Assembly (NCBI GenBank): GCA_903923135.1
Contig: CAIXWN010000188.1
Span: 1-52,353, forward strand
Direction of reading: 5' to 3'
DNA from: an uncultured Caulobacteraceae bacterium
Lineage (GTDB): Bacteria > Pseudomonadota > Alphaproteobacteria > Caulobacterales > Caulobacteraceae
Length of the DNA stretch: 52,353 nt
In this document: positions 1 through 12,778 of the stretch, in pieces
How the letters are laid out: each line of letters opens with the position of its first letter
How positions within the stretch are numbered: position 1 is the first letter of the stretch
Position numbers and translations under genes: made by a program
Notes under the pieces: generated by a model
Told to the model about the DNA's origin: nothing
Database searches by the model: none
The model's input: only the letters and a program-made list of their open reading frames with translations

Positions 1-249
1 GCCCGGGCGATGGCCGCCGGTTCCGCCGCGGCCACCAGCTGGGTGGTCGCCGCCGCGCCCAGCGAACCGCCGCCCGGTGTGCCGGGCCTGGGCGCGCCGC
101 GCTGGCGGGTCGACCTCAGGCGCTGCCGGGGCGGCCGGCCGGGCCGCTGGATTCTGGAGATGAGCGATGGACCGTATCCTCTGCGTGTGGTCGCCCAACT
201 GGGCGATCGCCAACTGGAAGCGCCGCAACCCCGCCGCCTCGCCGGCTGA
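1..249 (+). CDS. imuA: ImuA C-terminus (5' end outside window)
   Basis: The reading frame is open from base 1 and ends at 249. The visible residues include WRVDLRRCRGGRPGRWILE, the arginine-rich tail typical of ImuA/SulA-like proteins, preceded by a proline-rich linker. ImuA is the RecA-like accessory protein of the ImuA-ImuB-DnaE2 mutasome, needed for damage-induced mutagenesis. Its end overlaps the start of imuB by 83 bp, so the genes are co-transcribed and probably translationally coupled. The promoter and any LexA box lie upstream of the window. Identification rests mainly on the tail and on gene order. Confidence 0.75.
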   Translation, partial: ARAMAAGSAAATSWVVAAAPSEPPPGVPGLGAPRWRVDLRRCRGGRPGRWILEMSDGPYPLRVVAQLGDRQLEAPQPRRLAG

Positions 250-1687
250 GGCCTTCGCCCTTGTCCAGGCCGAGCGCGGCGCGCGGCGGCTCTATGCGGT
301 GGACGAGGGCGCGGCGGCGCTGGGGCTGTTCGTCGGCCAGAAGGCGACCGACGCCGCCGCCCTGGTCCCGGGCCTCGTGGCGGCCGACGCCGACCCGGCC
401 GCCGATTCCCGCGCCCTGACCGCCCTGGCCGACTGGTGCGTGCGCTTCTCTCCGGCCGTGGCCGAGGCGTCTCCGGACAGTCTGTTTCTCGACATCGGCG
501 GCGTCGCTCACCTGTGGGGCGGGGAACGGGCCATGGCGCGGGACCTGATCGCCCGTCTGGCGGCGAATGGCGTCCCCGCCCGGGCGGCCATAGCTGGTGG
601 TCCGGGCGCGGCCTGGGCTCTGGCGCACTTCGGCGAGGCGGGGACGATCGTTCCGCCGGGTGGCGACGCGGCGCGTCTGGCGCCCCTGCCGGCGGCGGCG
701 TTGCGGCTGGCGCCGGCCGAGGCGGCCCAGATCGCCCGACTGGGCCTGACCACCGTCGCCGCTCTCGCCGCCCTGCCCCGGGGCCAGGTCGTCCGGCGGT
801 TCGGACGGCCGGTCGGCCTGCGTCTCGATCAGGCGCTGGGCGATGTCCGCGAGGCGTTGAATTTCCGCCGCCCGCCCAATCCGTGGTTCGCCCGCCTGGC
901 CTTCGCCGAACCGGTCAGCGTTCCCGAGGATCTGGCCCGGGTCACGGTCGATATCGTCGCCAGGCTGTGTGCGCGTCTGGAGGCCGAGGGCCAGGGCGCT
1001 CGGCGGTTCGACCTGGGCTTCCATCGTCTTGACGGCGTCGTCTGCCGGCTCGCCGTCGGCCTGGCCCTGCCCGGTCGCGACACCCGGGCCATCGCCCGGT
1101 TATTCACACCCCGGCTCGATTCGGTGGACCCCGGTTTCGGTATCGAGGTCGTGACGCTCGCCGCCGAGGGGATACAGCCTCTGTCCGCCCGTCAGGGGTG
1201 CCTGGACGAGGACCGTGACGCCGCGCCGGAGGCCGGCGTGGCGCCGCTGGTGGACCGGCTGACCAACCGTCTGGGCGAGGATGCGGTCTGGCGCGCCGAG
1301 GCCTGGCCCAGTCACGCCCCTGAGCGGGCGGTGATGCGCCGTCCGCCCCTGTCGCCGGCGCAGGGCGAGGGGTGGGATCCGGAACGGCCGCGGCCTCTGC
1401 GCCTGCTGCGCCGGCCGGAGCCCATAGAGGCGGTCGCCCCGGTGCCGGACGATCCGCCGGTGTTCTTCCGCTGGCGGGGCGCCGCCCATCGCGTGCGCCA
1501 TGCCGAGGGTCCCGAGCGCCTGGCCGAGGAGTGGTGGCGCCGCCCCTTCGCCGACGCCGATCCCGGCCGGGCGCGTGACTATTACCGGGTCGAGGACGAG
1601 GCGGGCTCGAGGTTCTGGTTGTTCCGGGACGGCCTCTACCAGGCGGAAAGCCCGCCCCGATGGTGGCTGCACGGCCTGTTCGGATGA
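167..1687 (+). CDS. imuB: ImuB, Y-family polymerase-like mutasome protein
   Basis: The product has 506 residues and resembles Y-family DNA polymerases, but appears to lack their catalytic carboxylates. The N-terminus reads [10 protein letters not shown] where active enzymes carry a D-x-D-type metal site, and residues about 104-112 read DSLFLDIGG instead of the SIDEAFLD-type motif. In this family ImuB is a non-catalytic hub that bridges the beta clamp, ImuA and DnaE2 during SOS translesion synthesis. The ATG at 167 gives the conserved start [10 protein letters not shown] and lies inside the end of imuA. dnaE2 begins 16 bp after the stop. Length and order match the usual imuA-imuB-dnaE2 cassette. 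Confidence 0.93.
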   Translation: MDRILCVWSPNWAIANWKRRNPAASPAEAFALVQAERGARRLYAVDEGAAALGLFVGQKATDAAALVPGLVAADADPAADSRALTALADWCVRFSPAVAEASPDSLFLDIGGVAHLWGGERAMARDLIARLAANGVPARAAIAGGPGAAWALAHFGEAGTIVPPGGDAARLAPLPAAALRLAPAEAAQIARLGLTTVAALAALPRGQVVRRFGRPVGLRLDQALGDVREALNFRRPPNPWFARLAFAEPVSVPEDLARVTVDIVARLCARLEAEGQGARRFDLGFHRLDGVVCRLAVGLALPGRDTRAIARLFTPRLDSVDPGFGIEVVTLAAEGIQPLSARQGCLDEDRDAAPEAGVAPLVDRLTNRLGEDAVWRAEAWPSHAPERAVMRRPPLSPAQGEGWDPERPRPLRLLRRPEPIEAVAPVPDDPPVFFRWRGAAHRVRHAEGPERLAEEWWRRPFADADPGRARDYYRVEDEAGSRFWLFRDGLYQAESPPRWWLHGLFG

Positions 1688-1703
1688 GCGGCGCGACCCA
1701 CGG

Positions 1704-4868
<3,165 letters not shown>

Positions 4869-4885
4869 TCGTCGCCCCGGGAGGC

Positions 4886-5836
4886 TCAGCGCGAGGTGGC
4901 GAAGGCCGAGGACATCCAGCCGCGGTTGCCGTTCTCGTCGTCCACTTCCATCCAGATGCCGTTACGCTGCCCGGTCGGATAGACCGAGGCGCCGGCGTGC
5001 AGGGTGTAGACCACCTTGGCGCTCGTCGAAGGATTTGCGCGGAGTTGAACGTCGGTCGTCGTCCGCTGCGAGGCGATCGGCGCCGAGGCCGCCTGCGCGC
5101 CGGGCTCCTGCGCCTGCATATAGTGGACCAGATCGACGAAGGCGTTGAAATAGGCCGCGCCGATAACCTTGCCGATGTCGGTGTCCGAATAGCCGCCGCC
5201 CGCGGCGCCGATCAGGCCGCCCCAGCCGCCGCCGCCGCCGCCCGCGCCGAACGACACGTCGGACTTCTGCGCCGCGCCTTCGGCCACATAGAGCTGTTCT
5301 GTGGTCCGGGCGTCCTCGAGGGTGATCAGGGTGTGGGCCTCGGATTTCTTGACCCGCACGCTGCCGGCCAGGGCGCCGAAGCCGCCGGGAAGGAAGCTGC
5401 CGGCCACCGCGCCGATATTGCTGCCGCCGGAATCGCGGTTGGAGCCGGCGATGTCGGGAATGATAAAATAGTCCGCCGCCGCGATCTGTCCGCGCCCGAC
5501 ATTGGAGCCGCGCTGCAGGTCGCCCGACGAGTTCAGCCCCGATTCCTGGTTGCGCATGGCAAGCCCGCCATTGCGATCGACAATGCGCAGGCAGCCCGAC
5601 TTGAGAGCGAACAGCTTGAGCAGGGCCTCGGGGTTGGACAGGCCCAGCCCTTCCCACCAGCGGTTTTCCGGCTCCTTGATGGCCGCCCGTCCGAGCGGAC
5701 GGTCACAATGGGGCAGGTCAGGCGTCAGGGTGTTCTTGGGCCCGTTGCGGTCCATGCCGTACTGGGCGAACGCCGGCGTCGCCATGGACGCGGCGGCGAT
5801 CCCGATCGCCAGAAACCCCGTGAGGAACTTGCGCAT
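4886..5836 (-). CDS. Secreted CsgG-like protein with C-terminal SH3 domain
   Basis: The product has 316 residues and begins with a clear Sec signal peptide (MRKFLTGFLAIGIAAASMA, probably cleaved after AFA). There is no lipobox cysteine. The middle, about residues 60-245, resembles CsgG/HfaB-type proteins: a short helix, LRIVDR, GAxY-like AAADYFIIPDI, then TLITLEDARTTEQLYVAEG. A glycine-rich stretch (GAGGGGGGWGGLIG) interrupts it. The last 60 residues form a bacterial SH3 domain (VQLRANPSTSAKVVYTL). A periplasmic or envelope role is inferred. The ATG at 5836 has a good AAGAAGAGG ribosome site. An in-frame GTG at 5935 overlaps the stop of the upstream fatty-acid gene and reads through a 14-G tract into this gene, so an N-terminally extended form is possible. 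Confidence 0.75.
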   Translation of the reverse strand: MRKFLTGFLAIGIAAASMATPAFAQYGMDRNGPKNTLTPDLPHCDRPLGRAAIKEPENRWWEGLGLSNPEALLKLFALKSGCLRIVDRNGGLAMRNQESGLNSSGDLQRGSNVGRGQIAAADYFIIPDIAGSNRDSGGSNIGAVAGSFLPGGFGALAGSVRVKKSEAHTLITLEDARTTEQLYVAEGAAQKSDVSFGAGGGGGGWGGLIGAAGGGYSDTDIGKVIGAAYFNAFVDLVHYMQAQEPGAQAASAPIASQRTTTDVQLRANPSTSAKVVYTLHAGASVYPTGQRNGIWMEVDDENGNRGWMSSAFATSR

Positions 5837-5903
5837 GGACACCTCTTCTTGCTGAACCTGAAGCTTAGTCCCGTTGGTGGGGACGTCAACGCCGCGGCGC
5901 CGA

Positions 5904-5917
5904 CCCCCCCCCCCCCC
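5904..5917. repeat. 14-base homopolymer (C on plus, G on minus)
   Basis: Fourteen consecutive C lie 68-81 bp upstream of the CsgG-like start, in the 95-bp gap below the fatty-acid oxidation gene. On the coding strand this is G14. Such tracts are prone to slipped-strand length change. They are also error-prone to sequence, so the exact length is uncertain. Confidence 0.9.
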
Positions 5918-5931
5918 GCCGCCGGCGACGG

Positions 5932-8007
<2,076 letters not shown>

Positions 8008-8212
8008 GGGCGTTTCCTGATGCGGGCCTCGGAGCCTGAGGTCCGAAGTCGTTGTTCGACGTCTGTCATTGGCCCACCGGCGCGGTCGGCGTCAATCGCG
8101 GCGGCGCGCGGCGACGGTGCGTCACAAGCGTCCCGCGCCGCCCTGAGGGGCGCTTCCCGCCACTCTGCTCCTGTAGTATACCTGCCCGAGGGCTGACGAC
8201 GGGGGATGGGGG
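8008..8212. promoter_or_regulatory. Divergent intergenic region
   Basis: This 205-bp region separates the minus-strand fatty-acid oxidation gene from the plus-strand secreted protein, so it should hold both promoters. The best plus-strand -10 candidate is TATACC at 8177-8182, with a weak TTCCCG 17 bp upstream. No operator-like inverted repeat was found. Confidence 0.35.
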
Positions 8213-9511
8213 ATGGACACCCGCAAGCTGGACCGGACGGCGGTAACGCATCGGCGACCACTCTGGTGGCGGATTGTGACAACGGCGGCGGCGCTTGCCG
8301 CCATGGCCGGCATCTTCGCCGCCACGCCGGTCGCCGCTCAACTCGCCGATCAGCAGCTCTATCTGCAGACCCACATGGCGGACACAGCCGCCTGGACGCC
8401 TCACTATCTGACCTCGCCGCCGCATCGCCAGACCTTGCCGCCCCGGACCTACGCCCATCTTCAGGCGCTGGGGACCGGATCGACGATCCCCTACTGGTCG
8501 ACAACCCTCACATCGCCGCTCGACGGCGGGACCTATAATATCTCCATTGTCGGCTCGAGCCCCTATGCGGCGACGCGCGCCAACACCAATGTGACCTATG
8601 TCCCCATCATCGTGCGTCTGCACTTCCCCGGGGGTTTCGTTTTCGATCCGACGGCGAACGCCAACTGTGACACCCAGTCGGTGGCGCAACGCTTCTACAA
8701 CTCGCCGCTCTTTCAGCCCCGATCCTTCAGTTCGAATGGCGTGGCGGTCGCCGTGCCCAAGGCCGGCTCGCAGCTCATATCGGCCTTCCAAAGGGCGAAT
8801 TTCTGGCAGGCGGTCAAGGGAACGACCTACGGAGTGACCCTGGTTCCGTCCCAGGCGACGCCGGTGGTCGTCGACTACACAGCCAGCGCTCCGGGCGACG
8901 TGGTCATGGGCGTCAACACCCGTTGCGCCTGGGGCAAGGCCGCCCCCTTTGGCCTGATCGACATCAATGAATATGACGCCCTGGTTCAGAGCCTTACCGC
9001 AACCTACGCCACGCCGACCCAGATTCCCGTCGTGCTCAGCTACAACGTGGTCGAGTTCACCGGCCTGCCGGCCCTGAGCAACTGCTGCGTGCTCGGCTAT
9101 CACAATGCGCTCTCGGTGGCGCTGGGCACCCAGCTCTACGCCGTCGGCGCCTATCTCGACGGCGGGATCTTTTCCGGCGTCGCCGATGTCAGCACTTGGT
9201 CGCACGAGCTGGCCGAACTCGTCGACGATCCCTTCGTGCAGTCCATTCCCGGCGTTCCAGGGGGCTATGCCAACGACCTGACGCCGCCCTGGGGAAACCT
9301 GGGGCAGGTCAGTGGTTGCCAAAACAACCTGGAAGTGGGCGATCCTCTCAGCGGCACGCTGAAGTCCGTCGCCGGCGTCGGCGGGTTCACCTATCACTAT
9401 CAGGACCTGGCTTTTCACGACTGGTTCTATCGCACCCCGTCCACCAGCGCCGGCGGCTCGGGCTCGTTCAGTGGCAAGCTGCCCGGCGGCGGTCAGGCCG
9501 CCTGCCACTAG
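8213..9511 (+). CDS. Secreted protein with HELAE metallopeptidase-like motif
   Basis: The product has 432 residues. A twin-arginine-free signal peptide follows a basic N-terminus (WWRIVTTAAALAAMAGIFAA, with cleavage probably after VAA near residue 43). The mature part is rich in Thr, Ser, Gly and aromatic residues. At 331-340 it reads HELAELVDDP inside WSHELAELVDDPF, a pattern seen in extracellular proteins annotated as zinc-metallopeptidase-like. His331, Glu332 and Glu335 or Asp338 could be ligands or catalytic, but a full HExxH is absent. Cysteines near residues 148 and 284-285 and at the end may form disulphides. It lies just upstream of three TonB-dependent receptors on the same strand, so a role in releasing or binding their substrate is possible. 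I do not recognise a named family. Confidence 0.7.
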   Translation: MDTRKLDRTAVTHRRPLWWRIVTTAAALAAMAGIFAATPVAAQLADQQLYLQTHMADTAAWTPHYLTSPPHRQTLPPRTYAHLQALGTGSTIPYWSTTLTSPLDGGTYNISIVGSSPYAATRANTNVTYVPIIVRLHFPGGFVFDPTANANCDTQSVAQRFYNSPLFQPRSFSSNGVAVAVPKAGSQLISAFQRANFWQAVKGTTYGVTLVPSQATPVVVDYTASAPGDVVMGVNTRCAWGKAAPFGLIDINEYDALVQSLTATYATPTQIPVVLSYNVVEFTGLPALSNCCVLGYHNALSVALGTQLYAVGAYLDGGIFSGVADVSTWSHELAELVDDPFVQSIPGVPGGYANDLTPPWGNLGQVSGCQNNLEVGDPLSGTLKSVAGVGGFTYHYQDLAFHDWFYRTPSTSAGGSGSFSGKLPGGGQAACH

Positions 9512-9517
9512 GGCGGA

Positions 9518-9537
9518 GTTCCTGCGGAACGCCGCCC
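9518..9537 (+). terminator. Imperfect hairpin after the HELAE protein gene
   Basis: GTTCC (9518-9522) pairs with GGAAC (9526-9530). The stem extends through a mismatch to GGCGG/CCGCC pairs starting just before 9517. There is no T run, so this is a weak terminator candidate. Confidence 0.3.
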
Positions 9538-9615
9538 CGCCGCCGCCCACATGAGGTGGCGGCGCCACAGCCGCGCGCAACGTTACTTTTTCGCAACAAA
9601 ACGCGGATCCCCCAG

Positions 9616-9643
9616 TTGACGGGTTCGTTTCGATAGCTATGCA
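9616..9643 (+). promoter_or_regulatory. Candidate sigma-70 promoter for the first TBDR
   Basis: TTGACG (9616-9621) and TATGCA (9638-9643) are separated by 16 bp and lie about 93 bp before the TBDR ATG. The -35 matches five of six consensus bases and the -10 only three. A 7-bp-stem hairpin (GCCGGCG 9705-9711 with CGCCGGC 9716-9722) sits just before the ribosome site. Confidence 0.4.
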
Positions 9644-9735
9644 TCAAGCCTCGACCCGACCCCAAAGGCGTCAAGCTGCGGCGGGTTCAACCGGAAACGC
9701 AACCGCCGGCGCTCACGCCGGCCTTGGGGGGCTTA

Positions 9736-12483
9736 ATGCTGAATAGACAGACTTTGCTTGTGTCCTGCGCCGTGGGCGCTCTGGCGCTGGGCGGCGGCCA
9801 CGCCTTCGCCGCCGAAGCCAACGCCAAGGCCGTCGACAGTTCCGGCGGCACCACGATCGGCGAACTGGTGGTCACCGCCGAAAAGCGCGAACAGAACCTT
9901 CAGACGGTTCCGGTGGCCATCTCGGCCTACACCGCCGCCAAGCGTCAGCTGATGGGCATCGACTCCATCCAGGACATGACCAACTTCACCCCGGGTCTGG
10001 AGTACAACAGCTCCACCGACCGGATCAGCCTGCGCGGCGTCGGCCGCCAGACCAACGTGTTGTCCGCCGACGCCTCGGTGGCCAACTACAGCGACGGCGT
10101 CTACGAGACCTTCGCCGTGGGCGCGGGCGCCTCGACCCTGTTCCTCGACCGGGTGGAAGTGCTGCGCGGCCCGCAGGGCACCTTGTACGGCCGTAACGCC
10201 ATCGGCGGCGCGATCAACGAGATCTCGCGTCACCCCACCACCTCGCCTTATGCGGAGATCCGCGGCACCTACGCCAACTACGACCACTACAACATCGAAG
10301 GGGCGATCTCCGGCCCGATCACCGACAACATCCAGGCCCGCCTGGCCGGCAACTTCGAGAAGCAGACCCAGGGCTGGGTGAAGAACATCTACCCCGGCGC
10401 GGCCGACGAAGGCGGGATTATCAAGCAGTTCTACGTCGAAGGCCAGGTGCAGTGGAAAATCAACGACAAGCTCGATTTCTGGGCCAAGGTCGGGATGAAC
10501 CAGTGGGCCAACGGCTCGGGCGGCCCCGGCGCGGCCTCGGCCGGCTGGACGCCGTTCCCCTATGAGACCTCCGAATACGGCAATGCCGCCACCCAGCTGA
10601 ACCCCGGCTACGGCTGCAGCGGCAACCCGCAGGTGACCAATGTGGTCAATCTGTCGCCGACGGGCTGCGCCAACCCGGCGCAGGCGAGCCCGTGGATCGA
10701 ATCGCGCGCGGTTCCCTACAAGGTCGACCTGCCCTACGCCTACACCATCGCCGCGCACCTGACCTGGCACCTGCCCTTCGCCGACGTGAAGTACATCACC
10801 GGCGGGGTGAACTATCACTACATCCTGACCGGCCCCAGCGGCGGGGTCGACAATCCGGGCTACAACGCCCCGGTCAGCTCCTACACGATCAACGGCGTCT
10901 ACAACCTGCTGACCGGCAAGCCGGGCGCCACCTCCCTGGTCATCAACCCGCAGGAAAATTTCCGCTACCAGGAGCTCAACGCCTTCTGGTCGCACGAGAT
11001 CAACATCATCTCGACGACGCCCGGGCCGTTCCAGTGGGTTCTGGGCGGGTACTACTATCGCCAGCACTACCAGCAGCCGGTCTACACCGAGAACGCCGCG
11101 CAACCGCAGTGGAACGGATATTTCTACAACCCGATCTGCAGCAAGACCGGCGGCGTCTGCGCTCCGCAGTCCGACTTCCGCCGCTTCGACAACCGCCCGG
11201 CTGTGACCAACGAGTCCTACGCCGTGTTCGGCCAGGCCGACTGGAAGCTCAACGAGAACTTCAAGTTCACCGGCGGCCTGCGCTACTCGCACGACCAGAA
11301 GTACGGCTCTGAATCGGTGCGCATCCTCTGCTTCGCCGACCCGGCCTGCGGCTTCAACCCCAACCTGTTGGGTGGCTCCTACGCCCCCGCGGTGGATCTG
11401 ACCCAGGTCGGCACGGTCGTCGACTCCGGCTATGACGGCCCCGGCGGCACGCTGCAGCTGCCCCAGGGCGTGACCGGTCCGACCACCTATAACGCCAAGA
11501 CCGGCTTCGCTACCCGCTACTACAACGCCAGTTGGCAGGCTGTGACCGGCACGGCTGGCGTCGAGTGGACCCCGGATTCCCAGACGCTGGTCTACGCCAA
11601 ATACAGCCGGGGCTATAAGTCGGGCGGTTACAACATCGGCATCTTCACCGTGCTCAGCTACTTCCCCTACACGGCGCCGGAGCATGTCGACTCCTTCGAG
11701 GTCGGCTACAAGAAGACCTGGTTCCACAGCCTGACCACCGATATCGCGGCGTTCTATTACAGCTATGAGAACCTGCAGATCCCGACCACCATCTCGGCGA
11801 ACGCCGGCAACCTGACCCAGAACGCCACCACGTTCTACAACGTGCCCAAGGCCATCTCCCGGGGTATCGAGTTGGAAACGACCTGGCAGGCGACCAAGGA
11901 TCTCGCCTTCCTGTTCGACTATTCCTACCTCGACGCCTATTCGACCTCGGGCGCCCTGCCCGATCCGGTCGATCCGGACGCCACCGGACCGGGCGCCAAG
12001 CCCCTGCCCAACACGGCCGCGACGCCCTGGACGGCGGACGTCTATACCGGCGGCCAGCAGAAGTATCAGAGCCTGGCCGGCAACCGCCTGCCCAACGCGC
12101 CGCGCAACAAGATCGCGCTGAACGGCAATTATACCTTCCACTTCACGGCGGGCACGCTCAACGCCTCGGCGAGCTACATCTGGCGTGACACCCAGGTGGG
12201 CACACTGTTCACGCGGTCCTACAACACCGCTCCGTCCTGGGACCAGGTCGACGCCCGCCTGACCTGGAACGGCGCCAACGGCCGCTACAAGATTATCGTG
12301 TTCGGCAAGAACCTGTTCAACACCATCGGCTACGACGCCGGCGCCATCGGCCACCGCTATGCGGGCAACAACGCCAGCCCGGCCGGCATCACCCATGTCA
12401 TCGAGCCGCAGGCTATCGGCAGCTCCTACTCTGTCACGCCGCCCCGGACCTATGGGGTCGAGATCGACTACAAGTTCTTCTGA
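9736..12483 (+). CDS. TonB-dependent receptor, copy 1
   Basis: The product has 915 residues and is an outer-membrane, proton-motive-force-driven importer. It has a signal peptide (to about residue 24, AFA), a TonB box and plug start (TIGELVVTAEKR), a plug with RGVGRQ, RVEVLRGPQGTLYGRNAIGG, then a 22-strand barrel ending in aromatic YKFF. Long extracellular loops contain paired cysteines. The ATG at 9736 follows a GGGGGG ribosome site; a TTG 12 bp upstream is less likely. It is the first of three tandem receptors. The protein is highly similar to copy 2 along almost its whole length, differing mainly in loops. The absence of an N-terminal signalling (STN) domain argues against direct anti-sigma signalling. 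The substrate is unknown. Confidence 0.93.
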   Translation: MLNRQTLLVSCAVGALALGGGHAFAAEANAKAVDSSGGTTIGELVVTAEKREQNLQTVPVAISAYTAAKRQLMGIDSIQDMTNFTPGLEYNSSTDRISLRGVGRQTNVLSADASVANYSDGVYETFAVGAGASTLFLDRVEVLRGPQGTLYGRNAIGGAINEISRHPTTSPYAEIRGTYANYDHYNIEGAISGPITDNIQARLAGNFEKQTQGWVKNIYPGAADEGGIIKQFYVEGQVQWKINDKLDFWAKVGMNQWANGSGGPGAASAGWTPFPYETSEYGNAATQLNPGYGCSGNPQVTNVVNLSPTGCANPAQASPWIESRAVPYKVDLPYAYTIAAHLTWHLPFADVKYITGGVNYHYILTGPSGGVDNPGYNAPVSSYTINGVYNLLTGKPGATSLVINPQENFRYQELNAFWSHEINIISTTPGPFQWVLGGYYYRQHYQQPVYTENAAQPQWNGYFYNPICSKTGGVCAPQSDFRRFDNRPAVTNESYAVFGQADWKLNENFKFTGGLRYSHDQKYGSESVRILCFADPACGFNPNLLGGSYAPAVDLTQVGTVVDSGYDGPGGTLQLPQGVTGPTTYNAKTGFATRYYNASWQAVTGTAGVEWTPDSQTLVYAKYSRGYKSGGYNIGIFTVLSYFPYTAPEHVDSFEVGYKKTWFHSLTTDIAAFYYSYENLQIPTTISANAGNLTQNATTFYNVPKAISRGIELETTWQATKDLAFLFDYSYLDAYSTSGALPDPVDPDATGPGAKPLPNTAATPWTADVYTGGQQKYQSLAGNRLPNAPRNKIALNGNYTFHFTAGTLNASASYIWRDTQVGTLFTRSYNTAPSWDQVDARLTWNGANGRYKIIVFGKNLFNTIGYDAGAIGHRYAGNNASPAGITHVIEPQAIGSSYSVTPPRTYGVEIDYKFF

Positions 12484-12491
12484 TATCCACC

Positions 12492-12525
12492 GGACGCGGC
12501 GGGCCTGCAGGCTCCCGCCGCGTCC
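12492..12525 (+). terminator. 12-bp-stem hairpin after TBDR copy 1
   Basis: GGACGCGGCGGG (12492-12503) pairs perfectly with CCCGCCGCGTCC (12514-12525). No T run follows. It may act with the stronger terminator 26 bp further on. Confidence 0.5.
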
Positions 12526-12550
12526 CGGAGTTCAGAACAGTGTCGCCTTC

Positions 12551-12585
12551 AGGCGGGCCGGTTCCTACCGGCCCGCCTTTTTCTT
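12551..12585 (+). terminator. Intrinsic terminator after TBDR copy 1
   Basis: AGGCGGGCCGG (12551-12561) pairs perfectly with CCGGCCCGCCT (12568-12578) around a 6-base loop, followed by TTTTCTTG. This is the clearest Rho-independent terminator in the window. It suggests that receptor copies 1 and 2 are separate transcription units. Confidence 0.85.
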
Positions 12586-12778
12586 GTCTGGCCGACCCCG
12601 CCTGCGGCTAACGCGGGCGCTGGGCGGGGGACCGTCGGGTTGACGAAGGTCAAGGATGGTCTTGCGGCAACACAAAGACAGCCGCGATCGCGCCGAACAC
12701 TCCTTGCAAGGTGGGATTCGCCGTCAAGGCGAACCGAGTGGTGTGAACCGGCGCGTACCGACGCCGAGTGGAGGAAAC

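Noticed and set aside
9733-12396. Minus-strand frame of 887 codons opposite TBDR copy 1
   Set aside because: Its product is a low-complexity Val/Gly/Arg/Ala-rich sequence with no domain. The plus strand encodes a complete receptor.
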